From NCBI RefSeq assembly GCF_001494595.1, contig NZ_LN929907.1:1183468-1247467 (forward strand): a stretch of DNA of 64,000 bases. The letters run 5' to 3'. This DNA is from Mycobacterium sp. M26. GTDB taxonomy: Bacteria > Actinomycetota > Actinomycetes > Mycobacteriales > Mycobacteriaceae. Shown piece after piece: positions 18,485 to 28,147 of the stretch. Position 1 is the stretch's first letter. Every line of letters begins with the position of its first letter. Below the pieces are notes generated by a model that was not told the DNA's origin, ran no database searches, and was given only the letters and a program-made list of their open reading frames with translations. Both the position numbers and the translations under genes were made by a program.

Positions 18485-19393
18485 TCACACCGGGAAGACC
18501 ACCCCCGTCAGCTCCTCGGAGATCGACCACAGCCGGCGCTGTGCGGCGGTGTCATGGGAGGCGGCGCTGGAGGACACGACCTTGGGGTTGCCGCGTTGCT
18601 CGCCGAGACCGTCGGGGCCGTAATACTGGCCGCCGATGACGCCGGGGTCGGTGGCCGCCCGCAGCGTCGGCAGGGCTCCCATCTCAGTGTCCTGGAACAG
18701 CGGGAACAGCCGGAACGCCCGGTCGATCAGCGGCGGCAGGTTGCGGGCCAGCTCGGTCCGCGAGGCGCCGGGGTGGGCGGCCGCGGCGATCGTGGTGGTG
18801 CCGACCAGCCGGCGCTGCAGTTCGTAGGTGAACATCAGGTTGGCGAGCTTGGCCTGGCCGTAGGCGCCGGCCCTGCTGTAGCTGCGCTGCCACTGCAGAT
18901 CGTCGAACCGGATGCCGCGGTGGGCGAACAGCCGGTGGCCCATGCTGCTGACCGTCACGACGCGCGAGCCGGGCGTCGTGAGCAGCCGGTCGAGGAGCAG
19001 CCCGGTCAGGGCGAAGTGGCCCAGGTGGTTGGTGCCGAACTGAAGCTCGAAACCGTCCTGGGTGGTCTCGCGCGGCGTCATCATCACGCCGGCGTTGTTG
19101 ATCAGCAGGTCGATGCGGTCGTAGTCGGCGTGAAGCTGCTCGGCGGCGGAGCGGACCGACGCCAGCGATGTCAGGTCGAGTTCCTGGACGGTGACCTCGG
19201 CGCCGGGGGTGCGGCGGCCGATCAGATCGGCGGCAGCCTGGCCCTTGGCGATGTTGCGCACCGCGAGGACGACGCGTGCGCCGTGGGCGGCCAGCGCGCG
19301 GGCGGTCTCGTAGCCCAGGCCGGTGTTGGCACCGGTGATCACGGCGGTGCGGCCGTTCTGGTCGGGAATGTCGGCGGCGGTCCACGTACTCAT
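18485..19393 (-). CDS. Short-chain dehydrogenase/reductase, paralogue of the 14.4-15.3 kb SDR
   Basis: This 302-residue SDR shows TGANTGLGYE at 19-28, NNAGVMMTPRE, VTVSSMGHRLFA and YGQAKLANLMF (catalytic Tyr-x-x-x-Lys). It shares its start (WTAADIPDQ) and end (SEELTGVVFPV) with the SDR beside moeA (ending AELTGVRFPI), so the two are paralogues. It diverges from a TetR-type gene 97 bases away, which is the usual layout for a regulator and its target. The substrate is not known. Confidence 0.9.
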   Translation of the reverse strand: MSTWTAADIPDQNGRTAVITGANTGLGYETARALAAHGARVVLAVRNIAKGQAAADLIGRRTPGAEVTVQELDLTSLASVRSAAEQLHADYDRIDLLINNAGVMMTPRETTQDGFELQFGTNHLGHFALTGLLLDRLLTTPGSRVVTVSSMGHRLFAHRGIRFDDLQWQRSYSRAGAYGQAKLANLMFTYELQRRLVGTTTIAAAAHPGASRTELARNLPPLIDRAFRLFPLFQDTEMGALPTLRAATDPGVIGGQYYGPDGLGEQRGNPKVVSSSAASHDTAAQRRLWSISEELTGVVFPV

Positions 19394-19417
19394 CTGGTCT
19401 CCTACGATGGATTATGC

Positions 19418-19462
19418 GGGGCGGGCGCTCCGGTTGCTTCAGTTATACGGAACGTGCGCCCC
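19418..19462. promoter_or_regulatory. Inverted repeat between SDR and TetR genes
   Basis: GGGGCGGGCGCTCCG (19418-19432) and CGGAACGTGCGCCCC (19448-19462) are inverted arms agreeing at 12 of 15 positions, with a 15-base spacer. They lie in the middle of the divergent promoter region of the SDR and the TetR gene, as expected for the operator of that TetR protein. The spacer is long for a single TetR dimer, so two dimers or a chance GC-rich match are also possible. Confidence 0.45.
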
Positions 19463-19490
19463 GTTTATCTATTCCCCGAGGTGGTGACCA

Positions 19491-20045
19491 TTGTCCAGGC
19501 CCATGCGAGCCGACGCGATGCGCAACCGCGCCCGCGTGCTCGAGGTCGCCTACGAGACGTTCGCCGCCGATGGACTGTCGGTGCCCATCGACGAGATCGC
19601 CCGTCGCGCCGGGGTCGGGGCCGGCACTGTCTACCGCCACTTCCCGACCAAGGAAGACCTGTACCGGGCGGTGGTCGAACACCGACTCGGCGAGATCGTC
19701 GAGGAGGGGCGCGGGCTGCTGGCCGCCGGGGATCCCGGTGCTGCGCTGTTCTCCTTCATCCGCTCGATGGTGCTGACCTGGGGGGCGACGGATCGCGGGT
19801 TGAGCGAGGCGCTGGGCGGCATGGGCGTCGACATCAAGGCCGTCATGCCCGAGGCGGAGAGTGACTTCCTGGGCCTGCTGGCCGATCTTCTCGTGGCGGC
19901 TCAGAAGGGCGGCGTGGTGCGGGCCGATGTCGGGGTGGCGGACGTCAAAGCGCTCCTGGTCGGCTTGCAGGCCATGCAGGGCTACAACGAAGCCGCGGCC
20001 GACCGGCTGATCGAGGTGGTCCTCGACGGTCTACGCGCAGCGTGA
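19491..20045 (+). CDS. TetR/AcrR family transcriptional regulator
   Basis: This 184-residue protein has the TetR helix-turn-helix at residues 12-58 (RVLEVAYETFAADG, IDEIARRAGVGAGTVYRHFPTKEDLYRAV). The ligand domain is like that of many SbtR-type actinobacterial repressors. TTG 19491 is supported by a GAGGTGG box, while ATG 19503 is also possible. It is divergent from an SDR gene and shares a promoter region with it, so it probably represses the SDR and itself. The ligand is unknown. Confidence 0.87.
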   Translation: MSRPMRADAMRNRARVLEVAYETFAADGLSVPIDEIARRAGVGAGTVYRHFPTKEDLYRAVVEHRLGEIVEEGRGLLAAGDPGAALFSFIRSMVLTWGATDRGLSEALGGMGVDIKAVMPEAESDFLGLLADLLVAAQKGGVVRADVGVADVKALLVGLQAMQGYNEAAADRLIEVVLDGLRAA

Positions 20046-20061
20046 ACAACCTCCGCGCAAC

Positions 20062-20088
20062 CTTGCACTCGCCATGGTCGAGTGCTAA
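20062..20088 (+). promoter_or_regulatory. CIRCE operator 1 (HrcA site)
   Basis: CTTGCACTC (20062-20070), nine bases, then GAGTGCTAA (20080-20088). This matches the CIRCE consensus TTAGCACTC-N9-GAGTGCTAA with two mismatches in the left arm. It lies about 140 bases before the groEL2 start. In actinobacteria HrcA binds CIRCE and represses chaperonin genes until heat shock. Confidence 0.9.
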
Positions 20089-20096
20089 GAATGACG

Positions 20097-21850
<1,754 letters not shown>

Positions 21851-21863
21851 GTCCCTGTACGAG

Positions 21864-21899
21864 AAAAGCCCCGGCGTGCTCCGCACGCCGGGGCTTTTT
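21864..21899 (+). terminator. Intrinsic terminator of groEL2
   Basis: GCCCCGGCGTGC (21868-21879) and GCACGCCGGGGC (21883-21894) form a perfect 12-bp GC-rich stem with a TCC loop. Four A bases precede the stem and five T bases follow, so it could work in both directions. It starts 13 bases after the groEL2 stop. Such clear T-tracts are uncommon in mycobacteria. Confidence 0.95.
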
Positions 21900-21920
21900 C
21901 GTTATCCCCACTGTGGGGGT

Positions 21921-21965
21921 TATGCACAGGATTGACCGGAAAGCCGTGCACGAGGCCCACACTCG
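21921..21965 (+). repeat. Direct repeat, left copy, flanking the DUF559 gene
   Basis: This 45-base unit contains TATGCACAG, 14 variable bases, CCGTGCA, three variable bases, GGCCCAC, one base and CTCG. A second copy with the same spacing lies at 22837-22881. Thirty of 45 positions agree, nearly all in the conserved blocks. The two copies bracket the DUF559 gene in the same orientation. Confidence 0.6.
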
Positions 21966-21991
21966 TCGGCACTGACCGTGACGGTCGGCCC

Positions 21992-22819
21992 ATGGAACTC
22001 ATCATCGGTAGTGCTGCAGTGCGCGGCGGCGACATCACTAGGCGCGGGCTTGCCCGGGATTACACACCCATCTATCGCGACGTCTACCTGAGACGGGATG
22101 TCACCTTGACCGCCCATCTCCGCGCGCGAGCAGCGTGGCTATCGACCGGTGCCCCATTGTGCGGTCTGTCTGCTGCTGCAGCACATCTGACGAAGTGGCT
22201 CGACCCGTCCACGCCGGCGGAAATTCTGCGCGCCGACCGGCATGCACCGCCAGGGATCGTCGTGCGCTCGTGGAGCGTGCTGCCCGAAGAGGTGGGCCTA
22301 GTCGCAAGTATGCGAGCCACTACACCTGCGCGCACCGCGTTCGACATCGGCCGATTGCATCCGCAGCCGATTCCGGTTTTGGATGCGCTCTTGAATGCCA
22401 CGGGAATCAAACCCGCCGATGTGGTCGAACTGGCCAGTCGGCATCCGGGCAGTCGAGGTGTCGCCACCCTCTGCAGGGCTCTTCAACGGGTGGACGGCGG
22501 AGCGGAGTCTCCCCAAGAGAGCAGACTGCGCCTCATCCTGGTCGATGGCGGACTACCGGCCCCGGAAACCCAGATTCAGTTCCGCGAATTGCGTATCAGG
22601 GTCGACATGGGTTGGCGGGAATGGAAAGTCGCCGTCGAGTACGACGGGGTGCAGCATTGGAGCAATGGCCGGCAGCGGTCGTGGGATATCGACCGCATCG
22701 CGCTACTCGAAGCGGCAGGCTGGGTGGTGGTACGGGTCAGCGCGGAGATGATGGCGAGGCCGCACGTCATCGTCGACCGTGTCCGCGCCAAACTGCGCGC
22801 GGCGGGCTGCCCCATCTAG
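21992..22819 (+). CDS. DUF559 (Vsr-like nuclease fold) protein with N-terminal winged-helix-like part
   Basis: ATG 21992 (MELIIGSAAVRGGDITRRGL) is the likely start; the frame opens at 21932. The N-terminal half resembles the AbiEi-like type IV antitoxin or DNA-binding part often found in mycobacterial DUF559 proteins (RYxxVYRDVYL-like pattern, GAPLCGLSAAAAHL). The C-terminal 110 residues are DUF559, a PD-(D/E)xK-type fold: E near the PQESRLR helix, then VDMGWREWKVAVEYDGVQHW with the catalytic-like Asp, Glu and Lys. A role in DNA cleavage or repair is plausible but unproven. It is the only gene between two direct repeats. Confidence 0.82.
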   Translation: MELIIGSAAVRGGDITRRGLARDYTPIYRDVYLRRDVTLTAHLRARAAWLSTGAPLCGLSAAAAHLTKWLDPSTPAEILRADRHAPPGIVVRSWSVLPEEVGLVASMRATTPARTAFDIGRLHPQPIPVLDALLNATGIKPADVVELASRHPGSRGVATLCRALQRVDGGAESPQESRLRLILVDGGLPAPETQIQFRELRIRVDMGWREWKVAVEYDGVQHWSNGRQRSWDIDRIALLEAAGWVVVRVSAEMMARPHVIVDRVRAKLRAAGCPI

Positions 22820-22836
22820 CCGACGACCGTGGGCAT

Positions 22837-22881
22837 TGTGCACAGAAACTGGCGAATTCCCGTGCATAGGGCCCACGCTCG
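22837..22881 (+). repeat. Direct repeat, right copy, flanking the DUF559 gene
   Basis: TGTGCACAG, 14 variable bases, CCGTGCA, three bases, GGCCCAC, one base and CTCG, spaced as in the left copy at 21921-21965. It begins 17 bases after the DUF559 stop and reaches almost to the end of the convergent PPOX-family gene. Confidence 0.6.
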
Positions 22882-22885
22882 CGAG

Positions 22886-23257
22886 TTACAGGGGTACGCA
22901 GTCGTCGCCGCAGCCCGATGCCGTCGGCACGCCGGGTACCGCAGGCCGGTGCAGCACAGCGCGGCCGGGAACGACCATCAGCGGCGCATCGTCGGACGCA
23001 CACGATCCGCGGCCGTCCACGATCAGCGAGTAGCCGCCGGGTGACGACGGCGGCCACACCAGCGTGACGTTAGCGTGCGCGCTTGCATTGCGCCGAGTGG
23101 TCCGTCCCACGCTGTCGATCGTGAATCTGCCATCGCCCAGCAACGGGTCCACCGCCACCGCATGCGCGCGGAAGTCGTCACCCACGGTGATCAGGTACGC
23201 GAAGGTGAAGTCCGTCAACGCCTCGGCGAGGCGCTCGATCTCGACGGGAATGCTCAT
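22886..23257 (-). CDS. Pyridoxamine-phosphate-oxidase-like split-barrel protein
   Basis: This 123-residue protein fits the PPOX/flavin-reductase-like split beta-barrel: EALTDFTFAYLITVGDDFRAHAVAVDPLL, then FTIDSVGRTTRRN and VTLVWPP. These features suggest binding of FMN, F420 or a related cofactor, but the usual phosphate-binding residues cannot be confirmed by eye. It is short for a full enzyme and may be a binding protein. By position, next to groEL2, it could correspond to the small conserved gene after groEL2 in M. tuberculosis; this is inference. Confidence 0.65.
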   Translation of the reverse strand: MSIPVEIERLAEALTDFTFAYLITVGDDFRAHAVAVDPLLGDGRFTIDSVGRTTRRNASAHANVTLVWPPSSPGGYSLIVDGRGSCASDDAPLMVVPGRAVLHRPAVPGVPTASGCGDDCVPL

Positions 23258-23266
23258 CCCGCCAGG

Positions 23267-24490
23267 CTAGCGCTGGGCTCGCGCCGATCGGCCGGTGCTG
23301 CCGCTGTCTTGGCGCGTGGTGTCTGCCTTCGCGGCGTGCGATTCGCGTGAGCCGGCCCGCGGTTTCGCCGTGGACCGCTCCTGTCCGGCGCCGTCCTGGA
23401 TCACGGCCTCGTCGGTGGTGGCCTCCTCGGCGGCCGCCGCGCGGACAGTGGCCGCGGTGATTGACGTTGTCGCCGTGCGGCTTTCCGGTGCCACAGCTGC
23501 CACCGGCAAGGCGGCGGGGAAGGGGATCTGCACGTCGATCGGCACGACGTTCCCGAAGGTTGTGGATCCGACGGTGAGGGTTCCACCGATCTGCCCGGTG
23601 ATCGACAGGCGGTCGGGCTTGAGTACCACCGAGATGGAGTCCGGAACACTGATCTGCACCGTGGCGATCACGTCCCCTGGGCGGGACAGATTGAGAGCGC
23701 CGAAGAGCTGGACGTTCGCCGTGCTTTGAGCGATCACCCCGCCACAGTCTGCCGACCGCGTGCACAGGGTGGCGTTGCCGAGCGTATATAGGCTGGCGTA
23801 GGCCGAAAGTGTCGTGTCTCCCATCGTGACCGTGGAGTTCGTCCCACCCGATACCGGGACAAAGGCGAGGGCCGCTCGGAGCCCGCCGCTCGGCGTCACG
23901 ACTGCATTAGCGCCGGGAACCCACAGCAGGTATCCGCCGAAAGTGACAGTGGCGGAGGCGATATCGGCGATGTCGACCGTAGTGCTCACCGTTCCATACA
24001 CCGGGTAACCCGAGAAACCCACTCCGTAGCCATTGCCGCCGCCGAGGTACACGCTCGGGGTGAGTTGGCTTGAGATGCTGCCCGAAGCTGAAACGCTGGA
24101 GCCGCCGACGTCGAGGCCGTAGCCTCCGCTGAGCGACGGAGACAACAGCAGTAAGGCCGCGTTGTTCGGGCTCCAGGTTGCCGTGACAGGCAGGTGGGCG
24201 GTCCAGTCGAGGTTGGCGGAGAAATCGTCTGGACCGGTCAGCGTGGTCTTGCTGACCGCCTCCAAGGTGGCAACGGCCTGCTCAGAACTTGGCAAGTCGA
24301 AACCGGCGGTCAGCTGACGTACCAGGTTCAGCGGACCGAAGGTCTGGTCGATATCGATGATCGGAAACGTGCTGGCGGTCAGTGCAATCTCGCGGTCCAT
24401 CTGGTGCGGGCCCATGGGCGTGACCCCGGCCGCTGTGGCGGCAACCAGAGCGCCGACAGCCACTCCGGCGCAAACCTGAGCAATCCCCAT
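23267..24490 (-). CDS. Secreted protein of unknown function with charged C-terminal tail
   Basis: ATG 24490 (MGIAQVCAGVAVGALVAA) has GAGGG about 10 bases upstream and starts directly with a signal peptide; ATG 24529 would add 13 residues and has no ribosome-binding site. The roughly 407-residue product has about 300 residues rich in Ser, Thr, Gly, Val and beta-prone stretches (SGGYGLDVGGSSVSASGSIS, TVTFGGYLLWVPGA), with two Cys near CTRSADCGG. The last 70 residues are low-complexity, Ala/Glu/Arg/Ser-rich and basic. No known domain was recognised. It diverges from an SDR gene. Confidence 0.65.
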   Translation of the reverse strand: MGIAQVCAGVAVGALVAATAAGVTPMGPHQMDREIALTASTFPIIDIDQTFGPLNLVRQLTAGFDLPSSEQAVATLEAVSKTTLTGPDDFSANLDWTAHLPVTATWSPNNAALLLLSPSLSGGYGLDVGGSSVSASGSISSQLTPSVYLGGGNGYGVGFSGYPVYGTVSTTVDIADIASATVTFGGYLLWVPGANAVVTPSGGLRAALAFVPVSGGTNSTVTMGDTTLSAYASLYTLGNATLCTRSADCGGVIAQSTANVQLFGALNLSRPGDVIATVQISVPDSISVVLKPDRLSITGQIGGTLTVGSTTFGNVVPIDVQIPFPAALPVAAVAPESRTATTSITAATVRAAAAEEATTDEAVIQDGAGQERSTAKPRAGSRESHAAKADTTRQDSGSTGRSARAQR

Positions 24491-24596
24491 CTGAGCCAAT
24501 CCCTCCGCCGCGGTGCGGCAACTGTACATTTTGACAACGCAAAGTGTTTCTCTTCTGGCGGGAATACCACCGTCGAACAGAGAGGTTGTCGACGAC

Positions 24597-25421
24597 ATGC
24601 CGCTGCCTACGCCGTCGCCCACATCCACCGCCGTCGTCACCGGCGCCTCCTCGGGAATCGGCGCCGATCTCGCCCGTGAGCTGGCCGCCCGCGGCCACGG
24701 CGTCACCCTCGTCGCCCGCCGCGAGGACAAGCTGCGCGCACTCGCCGACGAACTCGGCACGCAGGTGCGCGTGGAAGTCATCGCCTGCGACGTCGCCGAC
24801 CCGGAGGCCCGCGCCGCCCTGCTCGACGAGGTGGCCCGCCGCGGCCTGACCGTTGACATCCTGGTCAACAACGCCGGCATCGGGGTCGTGGGATCAGTGG
24901 CCACCGCACCGGTCGAAGACGAGATCGCCCAGGTTCGGGTCAATGTCGAGGCCGTCATCGACCTCACCTCGCGGGCTGTTCAGCAGATGGTCCCGCGCGG
25001 GCGCGGCGCGATCCTCAACGTCGGCTCGACGGCCGCCTTCCAGCCCTTCCCCGGCCAGGCCGGCTACGCCGCCACCAAGGCGTTCGTGCGATCCTTCACC
25101 GCAGGTCTGCGCGGCGAGCTCGCCGGTACCGGTGTCACCGCGGCGGTGCTGCACCCCGGCCCGGTGCGCACCGAGTTCCTCGAAGCCGCCGGCATCGACG
25201 AACGCGAATTCGCCTCAGCATTCCCGAAATTCATGTGGATTCCGTCGCGCACGGTGGCCAAGATCGGCATCGACGCCCTCGCCGGGGATCGCGGGGACGT
25301 CATCGCCGGCGTGCAGAACGTGGTCAGTACGCGCATCTTCCAGGCGCTGCCACACCGGGTTCTGCTGCCGCTGCTGGCCAGTCAGCACCCGGCGCTCAAG
25401 CGCGATATCTCACGTCGATAA
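24597..25421 (+). CDS. Short-chain dehydrogenase/reductase (YqjQ/DltE type)
   Basis: ATG 24597 begins MPLPTPSPTSTAVVTGASSG; 274 residues. TGASSGIGADLA is the nucleotide site, ARREDKL favours NADP, NNAGIG is present, the catalytic Ser is in LNVGSTAAF and YAATK supplies Tyr and Lys near 158-162. The subfamily acts on ketones and acyl chains without known physiological substrate. The last 12 bases overlap the end of the convergent CMD gene. Confidence 0.88.
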   Translation: MPLPTPSPTSTAVVTGASSGIGADLARELAARGHGVTLVARREDKLRALADELGTQVRVEVIACDVADPEARAALLDEVARRGLTVDILVNNAGIGVVGSVATAPVEDEIAQVRVNVEAVIDLTSRAVQQMVPRGRGAILNVGSTAAFQPFPGQAGYAATKAFVRSFTAGLRGELAGTGVTAAVLHPGPVRTEFLEAAGIDEREFASAFPKFMWIPSRTVAKIGIDALAGDRGDVIAGVQNVVSTRIFQALPHRVLLPLLASQHPALKRDISRR

Positions 25422-25973
25422 CTCGGGCCACGCCCGCATCCAGCCCTCGACCGGCAGGTCGAGACCGTTGCACAGCGTGCACACGGTGCGGTACCAGCCG
25501 ACGGCGATCAGCAGTTCCATCCGCTGCTCGTCGTCCAGCGTCTCGCCCAGCGCGGCCCACGTGTGCGCCGACCAGGTTCCGGTGTGCTCCAGTTCGTCGA
25601 CCGCACTGATGAGGGTGCGCTCCTGGGTATTCCACCGCGGATCGTCGGCGGCGCCGACGGCCAGCGCATCAGCCTCCTCGCCACTCACCCCGGTCAGCGG
25701 ACCCCAGAACGCCGCCTGTCCGCCCCATTCGTAGGCGCAGCGCAGCACACCGCAGATGCGCAGGATCGCCACCGTGCGCACCCGTGGCGGCAGCTTGGTG
25801 TCCACATAGAGCGACTCGCCCAGCTTGCGCAACTTGCGCGCCATATCGGGGTGTCGTTGCAGGCAGCGCACCAGCAGCAGCGGCTCATAGCTGCGGTCTG
25901 GGTGACCCCAGCTACCGATGTCGGCGGCGTCGGAATCACTCCACGGCTGAGCGAGCGGCGCGACCCGACTCAC
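25410..25973 (-). CDS. Carboxymuconolactone decarboxylase family protein
   Basis: The 187-residue protein has the CMD/AhpD alpha-helical fold: a start PLLLVRCLQRHPDMARKL, then LPPRVRTVAILRICGVLRCAYEWGGQ and AVDELEHTGTWS, with LLIAVGWYRTVCTLCN at the end. The AhpD CxxC is replaced here by CAYEW, so it is closer to the gamma-carboxymuconolactone decarboxylase-like group without disulfide. Its start overlaps the deacylase gene stop by four bases, so the two are co-translated and may act on the same compound. Confidence 0.82.
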   Translation of the reverse strand: MSRVAPLAQPWSDSDAADIGSWGHPDRSYEPLLLVRCLQRHPDMARKLRKLGESLYVDTKLPPRVRTVAILRICGVLRCAYEWGGQAAFWGPLTGVSGEEADALAVGAADDPRWNTQERTLISAVDELEHTGTWSAHTWAALGETLDDEQRMELLIAVGWYRTVCTLCNGLDLPVEGWMRAWPELST

Positions 25974-27694
25974 GAGGTCGGCGAAGGCTGACGGCCGCGG
26001 ACCAGCTTGCCCGGCCGCGCCGACGTCGGCACCCCGTTCTCGGAGATGACCTCACCGGAGACGATCGTCGCGACGTAGCCGTCGGCCGTCTGGTCCAGCC
26101 GCCGGCCGCCCGCAGGCAGGTCGGATTTGACCGTCGGCCGGTGAAGCCGCAGCGCGTCGGGATCGATCACGTTGAGGTCGGCTTTGTAGCCGACCGCGAG
26201 CCGGCCGCGGTCGGCCAGCCCGGCGATCCGCGCGGGTACCGACGTCAGTTCCTGGATCACCCGTTGCAGTGACAGCCGGCCCGACGACCGGTCGCGGACC
26301 CAGTGCGTCAGCATGTAGGTGGGAAAGCTTGCGTCGCAGATCATTCCGTAATGCGCCCCGCCGTCGCCCAGGCCCAGGACGACATCGTCGCGCTGGATCA
26401 GCTCGGCCACCGTATCCAGCGAGTTGTCGCGGAAGTTGGCCAGTGTCACCAGCAACATGGCATGACCGTCATCGTCGAGCAGTCGGTCGTAGGCCTCCTC
26501 GAGCGGGCTGACGCCACGTGCAGCGGCTCGTGCGCCGATCGAATCCTCGGGCGAAGGTTCGTAATTCGGCGGATCGCCGAGCGGGAACATGTAGTTCCAT
26601 GCCTGCGCGGCGAACATCAGGGGATGGCCGTCGCTGGCCGGTTGATCGTTCAGGATGCGTTCGCGCACTTCGGGTTTGCGCATCTCGGCGACACGTTCGG
26701 CCAGCGGAAGATCGGCGATCTCCCGGTAGGACGGGTACATGACGAACGGGTTGCCGGACAGGTCCAAACCGAGAACCAGGCCGATCGGCCGCGGGAAGAT
26801 CTGCCCCGTGACGTCGCCTCCGTTGGCGTTGGCCTTCTCCACCATCCGCAGTGCGTCGAGGTGAATCGGCGGTCCGGCGTTGCCGATCGCGAGCGTGAAG
26901 GTCACCGGCAGACCCACCTCCGAGGCGACGTCGAATACCGCGCTGAGCGCTCCTTCGTAGTCACCGGCCATCAGATCCGGGACGAACTGCAGCAACCCGC
27001 CGCCGGCGTCGTCGACGCCCCGGGCGATCGCCTCGATCTCCTCGTACTGCGCCTCGTAGCTCGGAATCGGCTGTCCGCCAGAGGTTTTATGCAGCGTGAG
27101 CCGGGATGACGCGAAGCCCAGGGCACCCGCGTGGATCGCCTCGGCTGCGAGCTTGCGCATCATCGCCAGGTCCTCGGGTGTGGGCAACTCACGGTCGACA
27201 CCGCGCTGACCCATGACGTACACCCGCAGCGGCGAGTGTGGCAGGAATGCGGCGACGTCGATATCCCGCTGCCGCGAATCCAGTGCGTCGAGGAACTCGG
27301 GGAAGGTCTCCCAGGTCCACGGCAGTCCGTCGACCATCACCACGCCGGGGATGTCCTCGACTCCGGCCATGACATCGACGAGGACGTCGTGGTCCTCCGG
27401 TCGGCACGGTGCGAAGCCGACGCCACAGTTGCCCATGACCGCGGTGGTCACCCCGTGCGCGGATGACGGCGTCATCCGATCCGACCAGATCGCCTGGCCG
27501 TCGTAGTGGGTGTGCAGGTCGACGAATCCGGGGGTGACGAGCAGGCCGGTGGCGTCGATCTCGCGGGTGCCCTTCTCCGGCACGGTGCCCACCGCGGCGA
27601 TGACGCCATCGGAGACCGCGACGTCACCGGGGAAGGGTTCGCCGCCCAGACCGTCCACGATGAGGCCGTTGCGGATGACGAGGTCGTAAGTCAT
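25970..27694 (-). CDS. N-acyl-D-amino-acid deacylase family amidohydrolase
   Basis: This 574-residue metal-dependent hydrolase of the D-aminoacylase/dihydroorotase group has H61-T-H63 in FVDLHTHYDGQ, Cys90 in GNCGVGFAP (the Cys metal ligand of D-aminoacylases), and Asp in GLGDGGAHYGM. The N- and C-terminal strands form the small beta-sandwich (IRNGLIVDG, YKADLNVIDPDAL, IVSGEVI). Mycobacteria carry several such genes; the substrate may be an N-acyl amino acid or a lactam. It is the upstream partner of the CMD gene. Confidence 0.87.
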   Translation of the reverse strand: MTYDLVIRNGLIVDGLGGEPFPGDVAVSDGVIAAVGTVPEKGTREIDATGLLVTPGFVDLHTHYDGQAIWSDRMTPSSAHGVTTAVMGNCGVGFAPCRPEDHDVLVDVMAGVEDIPGVVMVDGLPWTWETFPEFLDALDSRQRDIDVAAFLPHSPLRVYVMGQRGVDRELPTPEDLAMMRKLAAEAIHAGALGFASSRLTLHKTSGGQPIPSYEAQYEEIEAIARGVDDAGGGLLQFVPDLMAGDYEGALSAVFDVASEVGLPVTFTLAIGNAGPPIHLDALRMVEKANANGGDVTGQIFPRPIGLVLGLDLSGNPFVMYPSYREIADLPLAERVAEMRKPEVRERILNDQPASDGHPLMFAAQAWNYMFPLGDPPNYEPSPEDSIGARAAARGVSPLEEAYDRLLDDDGHAMLLVTLANFRDNSLDTVAELIQRDDVVLGLGDGGAHYGMICDASFPTYMLTHWVRDRSSGRLSLQRVIQELTSVPARIAGLADRGRLAVGYKADLNVIDPDALRLHRPTVKSDLPAGGRRLDQTADGYVATIVSGEVISENGVPTSARPGKLVRGRQPSPTS

Positions 27695-27723
27695 GGCATC
27701 GAGATTACGTCGTCCCGGCCTGC

Positions 27724-28137
27724 ATGATGGAGGCTGTGATCGATCACTTCGGAATCAATTGCGTGGACTACGCCGCAGCACAGGAGTTCTACGACCGGGT
27801 GCTGTCGGTGCTCGGGTATCAGCGGACCATGGACGTCGGCCCCGCCATCGGCTACGGCCGCGACGGTCATCCCAGCTTCTGGATCGCCGACGGAGCGGGA
27901 ATGGGCCCCAATCGTGAGGTACATATCGCCTTCGCCGCCGCCGACGAAGATGCGGTCAACGCGTTCCACGAGACCGCGGTGAGCCTGGGCGCGGAATCCC
28001 TGCACGCGCCGCGGCTGTGGCCTGAATACCACCCCGGCTACTACGGCGCGTTCGTCCGCGACCCCGACGGCAACAATGTCGAGGCGGTCTTTCACGGCGC
28101 CCAGCCCGCAGCCCAGGTTGCGACCAACTCCGCGTAG
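27724..28137 (+). CDS. VOC superfamily (glyoxalase-like) protein
   Basis: A 137-residue single VOC module pair: VIDHFGINCVDYAAAQEFYDRVLSVLG at the start, HIAFAAADEDAVNAFHETAV in the middle and FVRDPDGNNVEAVFH at the end. The His in IDHFG, His in VHIAF and Glu in NVEAV are the usual metal ligands. Substrate unknown; glyoxalase, extradiol dioxygenase and resistance proteins share the fold. It is the first gene of a plus-strand run ending at 30970. Confidence 0.87.
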   Translation: MMEAVIDHFGINCVDYAAAQEFYDRVLSVLGYQRTMDVGPAIGYGRDGHPSFWIADGAGMGPNREVHIAFAAADEDAVNAFHETAVSLGAESLHAPRLWPEYHPGYYGAFVRDPDGNNVEAVFHGAQPAAQVATNSA

Positions 28138-28147
28138 CGTCGAGAGC

